Assembly: GCF_023206215.1 (NCBI RefSeq)
Contig: NZ_CP065800.1
Location: 744,001 to 808,000 of the forward strand
Origin: Butyrivibrio fibrisolvens
GTDB taxonomy: Bacteria; Bacillota; Clostridia; Lachnospirales; Lachnospiraceae
Direction: 5' to 3'
DNA length: 64,000 bases
The stretch's first letter is position 1. Each line of letters opens with the position of its first letter. Below, piece after piece: positions 20,954 to 30,523 of this stretch. The notes beneath the pieces are model-generated. The model saw only the letters and a list, made by a program, of their open reading frames with translations. It had not been told where the DNA came from and searched no databases. Made by a program: the position numbers and the translations under genes.

Positions 20954-21640
20954 GTGGAAGATAAAACAGGCATAACTGATTTTGATGCTTCATTAGTATC
21001 GAATTATGTATATGTAGAAGAATACGACATTTTCTTTTCACAAGTAAGTGATTGTTATATGAAAGATGTAAGGTGTGAGGCGGGAGTAAGAAATGGAGAT
21101 GTGCTCCAGATCATTTTCCATGTTGGATTCCAGACCAATAACAGGCGTCTCACAATAGAGGCAACTGGAGATTCTGATAATCCATACAGATTTTTTTCCA
21201 ATCGTGAATTGTGGGAAGAAAATGCTGTAAAGGTAATAGATGCTACGATATACCAGAATACTGGTACGATCACATGTGCAGTTGTAGATTCAGACGAGGG
21301 ACCGGATATCGAGATCATTGTGGATAATGTTGTTGCCTGTGTTGCTCATCCACGATTTAAAGATTCTGAAGATATAAATATAGAGCAGTACAGCGATGTG
21401 GTAGAGGTTGAATTCTGGGATGTGGATGACGATGGAGTTGCAGATATGATCGTTATCTTGTCAGATGGAGATGATTCTGTTGCTGTATTGTGTAAGGGTT
21501 ATGTAAATCAATGGAGTGAGGGCTATACCAAGCCTAAAGCGGAAGTGACTAAATGGCTAAGTGAAAATGTCAGTGATATGACGGCAGATAATGCTATAAG
21601 TTATATTCTGGATCATAAGGATGAGTTTAATGATATATAA
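20954..21640 (+). CDS. Acidic beta-rich protein of unknown function
   Basis: A 228-residue frame with a GTG start at 20954, no clear ribosome site, and a stop at 20927, so the N-terminus may be incomplete. It is strongly acidic with alternating beta segments (VLQIIFHVGFQTNNRRLTIE, EIIVDNVVACVAHPRF). A calcium-loop-like block, DVDDDGVADMIVILSDGDD, resembles FG-GAP or dockerin-type repeats. There is no signal peptide or membrane anchor in the visible frame. It may be the remaining part of a larger protein in the cassette region. No family is recognised. Confidence 0.5.
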   Translation: MEDKTGITDFDASLVSNYVYVEEYDIFFSQVSDCYMKDVRCEAGVRNGDVLQIIFHVGFQTNNRRLTIEATGDSDNPYRFFSNRELWEENAVKVIDATIYQNTGTITCAVVDSDEGPDIEIIVDNVVACVAHPRFKDSEDINIEQYSDVVEVEFWDVDDDGVADMIVILSDGDDSVAVLCKGYVNQWSEGYTKPKAEVTKWLSENVSDMTADNAISYILDHKDEFNDI

Positions 21641-21644
21641 TACT

Positions 21645-21730
21645 TACATTTTTTAAGGCCTAATTGTAAACCTGTCATACATTTTTTAAGGCCAAATTGT
21701 AAACCTAACATACATTTTTTAAGACCAAAA
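21645..21730. repeat. 33-bp direct repeat, two full copies and a partial third
   Basis: Copies start at 21645, 21678 and 21711, each beginning TACATTTTTTAAGGCC and continuing AATTGTAAACCT; the third is cut short after AAGACC. The array lies between the last accessory gene and the convergent YoeB gene, and marks the end of the toxin region. It is too short and lacks unique spacers, so it is not a CRISPR array. Confidence 0.85.
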
Positions 21731-21758
21731 TCTATAAGGGAGTGATGCCACCACTCCC

Positions 21759-22022
21759 TTACTTATCCTTATAATGGGTTCTGCATTGGGCAATCTCTAG
21801 CCCAGCTTCAGATATCCTAAATACAAGTCTGTTTTTTTCATCTATATGAACGCTCCAGAATCCAGATAAATCACCTTTGAGAGGTTCAGGCTTTCCTTTG
21901 CACTTGTATCCGTTCCTGTTGATGTCCTTTAGAAGCTCGTTGATTTTCTTTAGTGTTTTTTTATCTTGTCCCTGCCAATAAATATAATCATCCCAGGCGC
22001 AGTCAGACCAAATCTTGTTCAC
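21759..22022 (-). CDS. yoeB: YoeB/Txe family toxin, ribosome-dependent mRNA endonuclease
   Basis: An 87-residue RelE-superfamily mRNA interferase that cuts mRNA in the ribosomal A site. Family signatures are IWSDCAWDDYIYWQ at the N-terminus, KKINELLKDI, GKPEPLKGDLSGFWSVHI and the C-terminal CRTHYKDK, where YoeB proteins normally have the catalytic His-Tyr pair (here HY). Length is the usual 84-90 residues. Its start overlaps the antitoxin stop by four bases (ATGA, 22019-22022), so the pair is co-translated. It converges on the accessory region. Confidence 0.95.
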   Translation of the reverse strand: MNKIWSDCAWDDYIYWQGQDKKTLKKINELLKDINRNGYKCKGKPEPLKGDLSGFWSVHIDEKNRLVFRISEAGLEIAQCRTHYKDK

Positions 22023-22279
22023 TCATCCACCTCGATAAGATCATGCATTTTTCCTTTTCCGGAATCGAGCTGTTTGATTGATCTCTTAAGTGCAGCCATA
22101 TTTTCTTCACTGTAAAAAGGGTCAGCTTTAACCTCAAAGGGGAGCTTTTGCTCACGGATAACGTTCTTTACAAACATATTAATCGCAACGGATATATTCA
22201 TGCCAGTTTGTTCACAGAACTCTTCAAACTGTTTTTTATCTTCACTGTTTAATCTGACGCTGATAGTGGATTGGTTCAT
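22019..22279 (-). CDS. relB: RelB/DinJ-type antitoxin
   Basis: An 86-residue antitoxin: an N-terminal ribbon-helix-helix DNA-binding part (STISVRLNSEDKKQFEEFCE, TGMNISVAINMFVKNV) and a C-terminal tail that binds YoeB (PFYSEENMAALKRSI). It neutralises the toxin encoded immediately downstream and represses their shared promoter, as is usual in this family. AGGAGGT lies seven bases before the ATG. The upstream promoter is described separately. Confidence 0.93.
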   Translation of the reverse strand: MNQSTISVRLNSEDKKQFEEFCEQTGMNISVAINMFVKNVIREQKLPFEVKADPFYSEENMAALKRSIKQLDSGKGKMHDLIEVDE

Positions 22280-22313
22280 GTAGAATACCTCCTATTGACC
22301 TTTTCTTGAATAC

Positions 22314-22342
22314 ATTATATATCTGATGTAATACAAATGCAA
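22314..22342 (-). promoter_or_regulatory. Promoter of the relB-yoeB pair
   Basis: On the minus strand, -35 TTGCAT (22337-22342) and -10 TATAAT (22314-22319) are separated by exactly 17 bases. TACAT and ATGTA half-sites flank the -10, a plausible site for autoregulation. A 64-codon plus-strand frame starting at 22337 lies on top of this promoter and is therefore doubted. Confidence 0.75.
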
Positions 22343-22537
22343 TACAAGGTAGGACGCACACTGGCCAAGTCCAATTATACTGAAACTGATTTGGCAAATT
22401 TTCGAAAAACCGCTAGCATGTATGGTGTTAATGTAATGACTTTTTCTGATAAACAAGATCTTGATTTTTCAAAATGGTATTCTGTGTGGGCTTCCTATTT
22501 AATGCTTACGGATGATTTTGAAAAAAGATAAAAATAA

Positions 22538-22597
22538 TGCAAAGTTAACTTGACATAATATGCAAAGTAAACTATACTAAATTTGCAAAGCGAACTT
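22538..22597 (+). promoter_or_regulatory. Promoter with three regularly spaced operators before the XRE gene
   Basis: Promoter -35 TTGACA (22550-22555) and -10 TATACT (22573-22578) with a 17-base spacer. Three copies of TGCAAAGttAACTT begin at 22538, 22561 and 22584, exactly 23 bases apart, covering -35, -10 and the start region; the first contains the palindrome AAGTTAACTT. Placement fits autorepression by the XRE protein. Confidence 0.8.
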
Positions 22598-22618
22598 AGC
22601 AAGAGTATGGAGGCTGTC

Positions 22619-22828
22619 ATGAAAAACAAAATAAAGGAGTTAAGGAAAGTGAATAAACTTTCGCAATCAGAACTTGCTGATATTGTTGGAACTACGCGTC
22701 AGACAATTACCTCTATAGAGGTAGGAAAATACACAGCGTCTCTGATATTAGCGTATAAGATTGCACATCACTTCAATATGAACATTGAGGAAGTATTTGA
22801 TTTTGAGAGCTTGGAGGAAGAAGACTAA
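22619..22828 (+). CDS. Small XRE-family transcriptional regulator
   Basis: A 69-residue protein consisting of a Cro/CI-type helix-turn-helix (IKELRKVNKLSQSELADIVG, TTRQTITSIEVGKY) and a short acidic end (NMNIEEVFDFE). ATG 22619 is chosen because GGAGG precedes it at the right distance; the frame extends upstream across the operators without a site. The stop overlaps the next start (TAATG). This HTH plus membrane-protein pairing is common in Firmicutes. Likely an autorepressor through the three upstream operators. Confidence 0.92.
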   Translation: MKNKIKELRKVNKLSQSELADIVGTTRQTITSIEVGKYTASLILAYKIAHHFNMNIEEVFDFESLEEED

Positions 22829-23307
22829 TGAATAACAAAAAAATGAATCAGATGAGAGAATCAATTAAAAAACAGAATTTTGCATATGTTGGAATTATAC
22901 TATTTAGTGCAGCATTGTATTTTGTGTCACAAAGACCAACTATAACTGCAAGGTATGCAACATCTAATTATGCTGATTTCATGCAGGGATTTGTAATAGG
23001 AATGGTAATCGTATTAGACATCATAAGTATTTATCATCTTGTAAAGTATTCAAATGCTCTTAAGGATGATAAGAAACTTACACAAATCTATAACGAAATG
23101 CATGATGAGCGTATGTGTCATATCGAATCACTATCTGGGAAGTTTACAGTAAAGTTTACAGCTATTTTCCTATTATTATTTGCAATAGTAGTAAGCTTTT
23201 TCAGTTTTGAAGCAGCAATTGCTATTATGGCAACATTGTTTATACTGGGGATTACCAAGAAAGTAAGCATGGCACACTATACTAGAACATATACGGGCGA
23301 GGAATAA
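22828..23307 (+). CDS. Four-helix membrane protein co-transcribed with the XRE regulator
   Basis: A 159-residue integral membrane protein starting in the XRE stop codon. Hydrophobic segments are at about residues 18-35, 50-70, 106-125 and 129-146, arranged as two pairs around a polar loop (KYSNALKDDKKLTQIYNEMH). It resembles the small membrane partners found next to YozG-type regulators, possibly sensing envelope state or antimicrobial peptides; the exact role is unknown. A hairpin terminator follows directly. Confidence 0.8.
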   Translation: MNNKKMNQMRESIKKQNFAYVGIILFSAALYFVSQRPTITARYATSNYADFMQGFVIGMVIVLDIISIYHLVKYSNALKDDKKLTQIYNEMHDERMCHIESLSGKFTVKFTAIFLLLFAIVVSFFSFEAAIAIMATLFILGITKKVSMAHYTRTYTGEE

Positions 23308-23310
23308 AAA

Positions 23311-23353
23311 GAAAAGGCTCAAGTTTCTACGAAGCTTGAGTCTTTTCTTTTTG
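23311..23353. terminator. Rho-independent terminator of the XRE operon
   Basis: A long stem (23311-23330 with 23331-23347 region, GAAAAGGCTCAAG against CTTGAGTCTTTTC plus an inner AAGTTTC/GAAGCTT pairing, loop TAC) followed by TTTTTG. The flanking A and T runs would let it act in both directions. Confidence 0.85.
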
Positions 23354-23609
23354 TACTTTATTTGTAAGCAACCAACTAGAGGGCTTTATATTTACCGCTT
23401 ACGTCTCACCTTCCAAGGCTCTCAAATATGCATTTCATCCCCAAAAATCGGCTATCTATCAAGATATTATTACTTTCTGCGCCAATCGATATATCATGAT
23501 ATCTAGTGTAGTGCACTAGCTGTGACTACACACTTCCTGATCCCGGAATCATTGATTCCGGGATACTCACCATAACAATGGATGTCAATATTACTTTATA
23601 CCACGAAAG
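23354..23609. other. Intergenic region with a near-perfect palindrome
   Basis: No gene is seen. At 23540-23564, ATCCCGGAATCA and TGATTCCGGGAT pair with a single-base centre; no T run follows, so it is a protein-binding palindrome or RNA stem rather than a terminator. A smaller dyad (TAGTGTAGTGCACTA, about 23502-23519) lies upstream. Confidence 0.5.
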
Positions 23610-23621
23610 ATGAGGCTTATC

Positions 23622-24830
23622 ATGATTCTATCTTGTAAGAACTGCGGTGCCAGAATAGTTTATAATCCGGGAACAGGTCGCTTGCAGTGTGAATACTGCG
23701 ACAGCTCTTTTGACATAAGTGAATACAATATTAAGGATGACTATAAGGAAGAGGCTCCCATACATGAAAGTAAGATCTACGGCGGAGATATCAATTCCGA
23801 CAATATGGAATGCATGATATACAGATGCAGTGCCTGTGGTGCGGAGATTTCTGTTAACGGGGTAGAGGCGTCTACCTTCTGCGTATATTGCGGAAGCCCT
23901 AATGTCATATTCTCAAGAGTTGCAAGACTCAAAAAGCCGCAGAAGATCCTCCCATTTTATCTTACCAAGCAGCATGCAGAGCATCTTATCCGTAATAAGA
24001 TAAATTCCGGATTTTTTATTCCTAATGAGATCAAGAATTTCCATACAGAGATGATCAGAGGTATATATATTCCTTACTATGTTACCAACGTAGCTTACAG
24101 AGACTCTGCTGTTGTAGAATCCGAAGTTGGATCCGGCAAAACCAGACATAAAACCTATTCTCTAAGAAGTGGTTACTGCATATTCGATCATATGACTACA
24201 GACGCTTCTACAAGACTAAGTGATAGTTTAAGTGTCAAGCTTGAACCCTACAACCTGACTGTTCTTAGAGATTTTAATATCAATTATCTTACTGGTTTTT
24301 ATTCTGATATATCTGATGTTGCGCCCAAGGAAGCGTGCCGAACTGCTATTGACCGCTCAGAACATCTGTTTACTGATGCATTATTGGGATCCGTTAGAGG
24401 ATCTGACAAGAAGATCATCAATCATAATCCTGAGTACCTTGTCAAGGATGAACCTATGAAGGTCATGCTTCCTGCCTGGTTTCTGACCTTTAGATACAAT
24501 GACAAGCCCTATACAATACTTGTTAACGGCCAGACAGGCAAGGTTATCGGTGGTATTCCATGGGATCAAAAGCGCTTCTGGGTTGTTTTTGCAATACTGG
24601 CTGTGATCCTAAGCCTTATAACACTGCCTATAATAGGATCATTTCTGGATTATGAATCTGTGAGAAGATCAAGTAGTAGTATAGGTAAGATGATCATTTC
24701 AATGGTATTTACGATCATTGCAATATCAGTAACCGGAATTAAGAAGCTCAAAAAAGTGCTTAGTTCCATTAGACTTACGTCAGAAAAAAGTCTTACACGC
24801 TACGTTAGTAAAAGACAAAATGGAGGTTGA
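23622..24830 (+). CDS. Zinc-ribbon membrane protein of unknown function
   Basis: A 402-residue protein from ATG 23622, preceded by GATGAGG; ATG 23610 in frame has no site. Two zinc ribbons are visible: CKNCGARI...CEYC near the start and CSACGAEI...CVYC about residues 70-95. A middle domain (residues 100-310) follows with repeated polar beta segments and ends in LPAWFLTFRYNDKPYTILVN. Two hydrophobic segments (about 316-336 and 350-372) anchor the C-terminus. This build matches TFIIB-type zinc-ribbon proteins common in Lachnospiraceae with no known role. The next small membrane-protein gene follows after a few bases. Confidence 0.85.
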   Translation: MILSCKNCGARIVYNPGTGRLQCEYCDSSFDISEYNIKDDYKEEAPIHESKIYGGDINSDNMECMIYRCSACGAEISVNGVEASTFCVYCGSPNVIFSRVARLKKPQKILPFYLTKQHAEHLIRNKINSGFFIPNEIKNFHTEMIRGIYIPYYVTNVAYRDSAVVESEVGSGKTRHKTYSLRSGYCIFDHMTTDASTRLSDSLSVKLEPYNLTVLRDFNINYLTGFYSDISDVAPKEACRTAIDRSEHLFTDALLGSVRGSDKKIINHNPEYLVKDEPMKVMLPAWFLTFRYNDKPYTILVNGQTGKVIGGIPWDQKRFWVVFAILAVILSLITLPIIGSFLDYESVRRSSSSIGKMIISMVFTIIAISVTGIKKLKKVLSSIRLTSEKSLTRYVSKRQNGG

Positions 24831-24837
24831 AATTCAA

Positions 24838-25065
24838 ATGCTTATTATAAGTATCATACTCAGTATTGTTACGGGACTCTGCCTGTCAATATATATCACT
24901 TCTTATCTGCTGGACAGATCCAATAATCTGGGAGACTTTTCAGGTAATATCAATACTCTGTCTAATAGTGGTATCGTCTATACCAATCAGAAAAACCGTG
25001 TAAAGAAAAAAGCTCCTATTGATTATTATTATCCCGGTTGCCCCTTTAAGATAAACGGCAGATAG
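24838..25065 (+). CDS. Small single-pass membrane protein
   Basis: A 75-residue protein; GGAGG at 24823-24827 precedes ATG 24838, giving a start just after the upstream stop (24828-24830). An alternative ATG at 24820 overlaps the site itself and is less likely. Residues 2-28 form one membrane helix (IISIILSIVTGLCLSIYITS), followed by a basic linker (KNRVKKKAP) and a C-terminal YYYPGCPFKI. Probably an accessory to the zinc-ribbon membrane protein. No family recognised. Confidence 0.7.
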   Translation: MLIISIILSIVTGLCLSIYITSYLLDRSNNLGDFSGNINTLSNSGIVYTNQKNRVKKKAPIDYYYPGCPFKINGR

Positions 25066-25075
25066 ACATATTATC

Positions 25076-25118
25076 AAAATCCCCTGTAGCTTCTTTATAT
25101 GCGCTACAGGGGATTTTC
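25076..25118. terminator. Bidirectional terminator between the zinc-ribbon operon and abfA
   Basis: A perfect 15-bp stem (25076-25090, AAAATCCCCTGTAGC, with 25103-25117) and a 12-base loop. A and T runs on both sides suit termination from either strand. Confidence 0.9.
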
Positions 25119-25227
25119 ATCCATACTTGTCTATATCTAATAACCAAATACTAAAAAGGAGATTTCTATGGTTCTAAGAATCCATGACATGTTATAGTCA
25201 TGCGACTCTTATGACCTCTTCATATCT

Positions 25228-26736
<1,509 letters not shown>

Positions 26737-27000
26737 TTAAACCTCCCGTTTAATATTATTAAGTTCAATGTCATTTTGTTTGCTGGTATTACGTCTGCAT
26801 ACGTATTGTAAGTATCCCTTATTATGGGAAAACACAATATCAGTTTTTATCATACGCAGTTTTAACATGATCATTTCTGCATTATTGTGACGTTGAGATT
26901 ATTCTAAAATACTTTAGCTTATAAATATAGTCATTTTTTGCCTTATTTATCTCAAAAATAATCATTTTTAAACCGTTTATGTTTGTGATAGTATATATTC

Positions 27001-28449
27001 ATGGTTTTTAATTCATTTGGGTTTATTTTCATATTTATGCCCCTGCTACTTGCAGGATATAACCTGTTGCTGCATTTTGGCTACAGGCGACTTGCTATAC
27101 TCTTTATTACCGCAATGAGCGCCGTTTTATACGGTATGTTCAACTACAAGTACCTCGTGATAATCGGTATCTCCATGGCAGTCACATACCTTTTTTCCTA
27201 TATCATAGAAAAAAAAGTATCACCACTTATCCCTGCTGCCGCCGTTATGTTCCACGTGGCAGTCCTTGGATACTTCAAGTACACAGGCTTTTTGGTAGAT
27301 AATATCAATTCGATATTCAAAACAGATTACACCTTTACGGCATTCCTTTTGCCTGTTGGTATAAGCTTCTATACCTTCTCCCAGATTGCTTTTGTTATAG
27401 ACAGATACAGAGGCGAGATACCGCATTATGACTTTTTAAGCTATGCTTTCTATATCCTCTATTTTCCCAAGATCATGCAGGGTCCTATCGCATTCCCTAA
27501 AGAGATCATCGATCAGACAAGGGATATAGAATCTCTTCGCTTTGATGCTGACAGGTTCGGACGTGGCATCATCCTTTTTATCATAGGTCTTGCCAAGAAG
27601 GTGCTGCTGGCTGATACCATCGCTCTTATCGTAACTTATACTTATAGTCAGGCTTATTATCTTGATACTCTGTGCGTCATCGTGGCAGGCATTGCTACTG
27701 CGCTCAATATCTATTTCGACTTCTCGGGCTACTGCGACATGGCTGATGGTATATCTCAGATGCTAGGAATAACCCTTCCTCAGAACTTCAACTCACCGTT
27801 TAAGGCATCTACTGTTCAGGAGCTGTGGCAGCGCTGGCACATGACTCTCAGCAGATTCCTGACCAAATACATATACTTCCCTCTTGGTGGTAGCAGGAAG
27901 GGCGCGGCCCGTACTATTATCAATATCCTGATCATCTTCTTCATATCAGGATTATGGCACGGAGCAGGCTGGACCTACGTTGTATGGGGGCTTGTCAACG
28001 GCATCCTTGTAATATTCGACCACTTCCATAAACGTAAGCTGCTGCCGGTTAAGATAAGACAAGTGCTGACTTTCCTTTTCTTCTCATTCAGCGTTATCAT
28101 CTTCCAGGCAAGTGACCTTACTACAGCTGGAGTTATGATAGGGAAGCTTTCATTTTTTACTTATCCGGGATTTTTGTACAGGACTGCTGCCAACTTGACT
28201 CTCTCTGAGACCTACGTGCTTGAAGAAGCTGTGCAGCTTTTTGCCCCGAATATGCTTAATATTTACTACTTCATACTGATGATGATAGTCATCGCATTTT
28301 CCCTATTTCTCATGACAAGGCCAAACGCCAGAGAGATAGCAGCAAAGACTACCTTTAAGACATGGCAGATAGTAGCGCTTTCGGTACTTGCCTGCCTGTC
28401 AATACTATCACTGTCCAACGTACAGACCTTTGTATACTTTACATTCTAA
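27001..28449 (+). CDS. MBOAT-family membrane O-acyltransferase (AlgI/DltB-like)
   Basis: A 482-residue polytopic membrane protein that transfers acyl groups, usually acetyl, to extracellular polysaccharide or similar acceptors. MBOAT signatures are YFKYTGF, MQGPIAFPKE, YFDFSGYCDMADGI, LWQRWHMTLSRFL and GLWHGAGWTYVVWG with the conserved His at about 320. About 11 hydrophobic segments run through the length. ATG 27001 matches the family start MVFNS, yet there is no ribosome site before it and a TATATT element ends only a few bases upstream, so the message may be leaderless or weakly translated. The next gene encodes its likely partner, as in AlgI-AlgX and DltB-DltD pairs. Confidence 0.93.
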   Translation: MVFNSFGFIFIFMPLLLAGYNLLLHFGYRRLAILFITAMSAVLYGMFNYKYLVIIGISMAVTYLFSYIIEKKVSPLIPAAAVMFHVAVLGYFKYTGFLVDNINSIFKTDYTFTAFLLPVGISFYTFSQIAFVIDRYRGEIPHYDFLSYAFYILYFPKIMQGPIAFPKEIIDQTRDIESLRFDADRFGRGIILFIIGLAKKVLLADTIALIVTYTYSQAYYLDTLCVIVAGIATALNIYFDFSGYCDMADGISQMLGITLPQNFNSPFKASTVQELWQRWHMTLSRFLTKYIYFPLGGSRKGAARTIINILIIFFISGLWHGAGWTYVVWGLVNGILVIFDHFHKRKLLPVKIRQVLTFLFFSFSVIIFQASDLTTAGVMIGKLSFFTYPGFLYRTAANLTLSETYVLEEAVQLFAPNMLNIYYFILMMIVIAFSLFLMTRPNAREIAAKTTFKTWQIVALSVLACLSILSLSNVQTFVYFTF

Positions 28450-28487
28450 CCTGTTACAGAATAAAGAATGAAATAAGAAAACCTTTT

Positions 28488-29576
28488 ATGAATACACCTA
28501 AACAATTTATTATCAAAATACTCACAAGCATACTGGCGCTCCTTGTTATATGCGCCCTTGTCGTAGTCATATTCGACCCTTTCTATCACTACCACGGACC
28601 CTTGCCCGGCATGACTCCCGTTCTTACTGAGAAGGAGTACCAGTGCGTAGGAACTCTTAGAAACTTCGAATATCAGGGTCTTATAGTGGGTTCCTCTGTT
28701 GCTGAGAACAATAACAACAGCTGGTACGAACAGGATTTTGGCTGCGATACTGTACTTAAGGCTATAAGATCTTATGGCGCAACAGCAGATCTGTGCTATC
28801 TTCTGGACGTTGCCTTTGAAGAGCATAGTCCTGAGTATGTCTTTTATTCAATAGATACGACATCTCTCTCGGCATCCCCAGAGCCTACCTACGCAACTAC
28901 AGGTTCGCCCCTATACCTTTATGACAAGAATCCATTCAATGACTATACATACCTTTGGAACAAGGATGTCCTTTTCAAAAAGGTTCCTTATATGATAGTT
29001 CAGTCCGTTTTTGCAGACTATGACGACAACCTCTCCTATAACTGGGAAGAGGGCAAGATCTTCTCAGAAGCTGCCATGCTAAGCCACTATGCAAGACCAT
29101 CAACCATCACTCCTATGAAAAGAGAAGATGAGTACGCAGATAATCTTGCAGCCAATATAAAGCTTCTGACTGATCAGGTAGAAAACCACCCTGATACAAA
29201 CTTTAAGTTCTTTTTCCCTGCATACTCTATGTTGTTTTGGGATAGCGCTTATAGAGGAGGCGACTCTGATGCATACCTCTATAATGAGAAAACTGCCATA
29301 GAAGCTCTCTTAGAATATGACAATGTCGAAGTTTATTACTTCAAGAACAATGAAGAGATAACTACCAATCTTGATAATTATATGGATACCCTCCACTTCA
29401 CATCTGATATCAACCACTATATGGAGCAGCAGATGGCGGCAGGAGAGGACAGAGTTACTAAAGATAACGTGGATGAGATATTCAAGTCCATGCATGATTA
29501 TGTTGATAAAATAGAAAATGAGTACGTCAAGTACTACGAAGACAACGATATGTTCGTATATGACGTAGCATTCTAA
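28488..29576 (+). CDS. Membrane-anchored MBOAT partner protein, SGNH/AlgX-DltD-like
   Basis: A 362-residue protein from ATG 28488; the frame is open further upstream but overlaps the MBOAT gene. Residues 8-30 are a signal-anchor (IIKILTSILALLVICALVVV) placing the rest outside the membrane. GLIVGSS at 64-70 stands where SGNH hydrolases carry the GDS/GSS nucleophile block, and DTLHFTSDINHY near the end could supply the Asp-x-x-His pair. Together with the MBOAT protein it probably completes O-acetylation of a surface polymer. The acceptor is unknown. The ribosome site is weak (AAGAAAA). No sequence-level assignment stronger than partner protein is safe. Confidence 0.75.
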   Translation: MNTPKQFIIKILTSILALLVICALVVVIFDPFYHYHGPLPGMTPVLTEKEYQCVGTLRNFEYQGLIVGSSVAENNNNSWYEQDFGCDTVLKAIRSYGATADLCYLLDVAFEEHSPEYVFYSIDTTSLSASPEPTYATTGSPLYLYDKNPFNDYTYLWNKDVLFKKVPYMIVQSVFADYDDNLSYNWEEGKIFSEAAMLSHYARPSTITPMKREDEYADNLAANIKLLTDQVENHPDTNFKFFFPAYSMLFWDSAYRGGDSDAYLYNEKTAIEALLEYDNVEVYYFKNNEEITTNLDNYMDTLHFTSDINHYMEQQMAAGEDRVTKDNVDEIFKSMHDYVDKIENEYVKYYEDNDMFVYDVAF

Positions 29577-29625
29577 AGAAAAAGAGATTTTTAGATATAT
29601 CAATCTAAACAAAGACCCAATAATA

Positions 29626-29657
29626 ATAGCCATGATGAATCTGATCATCATGGCTAT
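29626..29657 (+). terminator. Hairpin terminator after the MBOAT pair
   Basis: A 13-bp perfect stem (29626-29638, ATAGCCATGATGA, with 29645-29657) and a six-base loop, followed by only a short T-rich stretch (ATTCAT). It lies 50 bases past the stop and faces the convergent zinc-ribbon gene. Confidence 0.65.
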
Positions 29658-29745
29658 ATTCATCTACAAATATATCATAAGGCAGGTATGCCTTACGTCA
29701 TACTATATCTGTACGTCCTGTGCTATCACTTTATATTCAAAATGA

Positions 29746-30330
29746 TTACAGTGTCTGTCCACAGTTCTGGCAGAACTTGTCGCCTTCGTTATAAGGTGTT
29801 CCGCACTGAGGGCACATGTGAACAGGTGCCTCTGCTGCTGGTGCTTCTGCTGCAGGTGCTGCAGGTGCTTCCTGATTAAGAGGTGTTCCGCAGAACTGGC
29901 AGAACTTATCTCCAGGTGTATTCTCCTTGCCACAGCTTGGGCATGGATTTACAGGCTTAACTTCAGGTACAGGCATTTTGTTGCCGCAGTGAGGGCAGAA
30001 TGCTGTTCCCTTAGCTACTGCGTTGCCACAGTTAGGGCAGATCTGCTCGTTACGAAGATCCTGAAGCTGCTTCTTAAGAGAAGCAATCTTCTCATCGATG
30101 CTGTCCATATCAGCGATTACTGCATCATAATCAGGTTCTGCAGAGTCAGGGTTCTTCTTGAAGTTGTATAACAGCTGACCGAGCTTCACGATATCAGCGT
30201 CCTTCTGAGCCTGTGCAGCCTTGATATCCTGATTGAGTTTATTGGTCTCCATAAGGTCATTGGCCTTCTGGTTAACTGTTGCTGCTCCCTTAGAAATGCT
30301 GTCCCCAAGTTTTTCAAAGAAATTTGCCAT
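29746..30330 (-). CDS. Protein with three zinc-ribbon domains and an N-terminal helical segment
   Basis: A 194-residue soluble protein. Residues 1-95 are helical with coiled-coil character (KIASLKKQLQDLRNE). Zinc ribbons CPNCGNAV...CPHCG (about 97-115), CPSCGKEN...CQFCG (about 128-147) and CPQCGTPY...CQNCG (about 172-191) follow, the last two separated by an Ala/Pro/Glu linker. GGAGGAAGAACAACA precedes the ATG. An extended -10 (TGCTATAAT on the minus strand, 30398-30406) is a plausible promoter. Proteins of this build are frequent in Lachnospiraceae; the role is unknown and may be scaffolding. Confidence 0.85.
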   Translation of the reverse strand: MANFFEKLGDSISKGAATVNQKANDLMETNKLNQDIKAAQAQKDADIVKLGQLLYNFKKNPDSAEPDYDAVIADMDSIDEKIASLKKQLQDLRNEQICPNCGNAVAKGTAFCPHCGNKMPVPEVKPVNPCPSCGKENTPGDKFCQFCGTPLNQEAPAAPAAEAPAAEAPVHMCPQCGTPYNEGDKFCQNCGQTL

Positions 30331-30476
30331 TGTTGTTCTTCCTCCTGAAATAATACTTTCAATGTTTTTGTTAAAGCTTTACGACTTAGCTACAGAAATT
30401 ATAGCATATAGAAAAAGTCAATGTATGGTTTTTTTGACGAATTAACATTTTTAATTCGTGAACGACATCGAATTAT

Positions 30477-30496
30477 AAAAAAAGAATATTTTTCTT
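30477..30496 (-). terminator. Possible trp operon terminator
   Basis: Reading on the minus strand after trpA, AAGAAAAATATTCTT forms a short stem followed by seven T (30477-30483). The stem is weak. Another dyad (ACGAATTAA/TTAATTCGT, about 30438-30460) lies beyond without a T run. Confidence 0.35.
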
Positions 30497-30523
30497 AAAT
30501 TTGCTATCTGCCAGATTAAAAAA

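Noticed and set aside
1..21640. Insertion sequences or phage genes explaining the rearrangements
   Set aside because: No transposase, integrase or terminal inverted repeats were recognised; the joins look like homologous or illegitimate recombination between RHS copies.
22337..22531. A 64-codon plus-strand gene between relB and the XRE operon
   Set aside because: Its ATG lies in the -35 element of the relB promoter, there is no ribosome site, and the protein is unrecognised.
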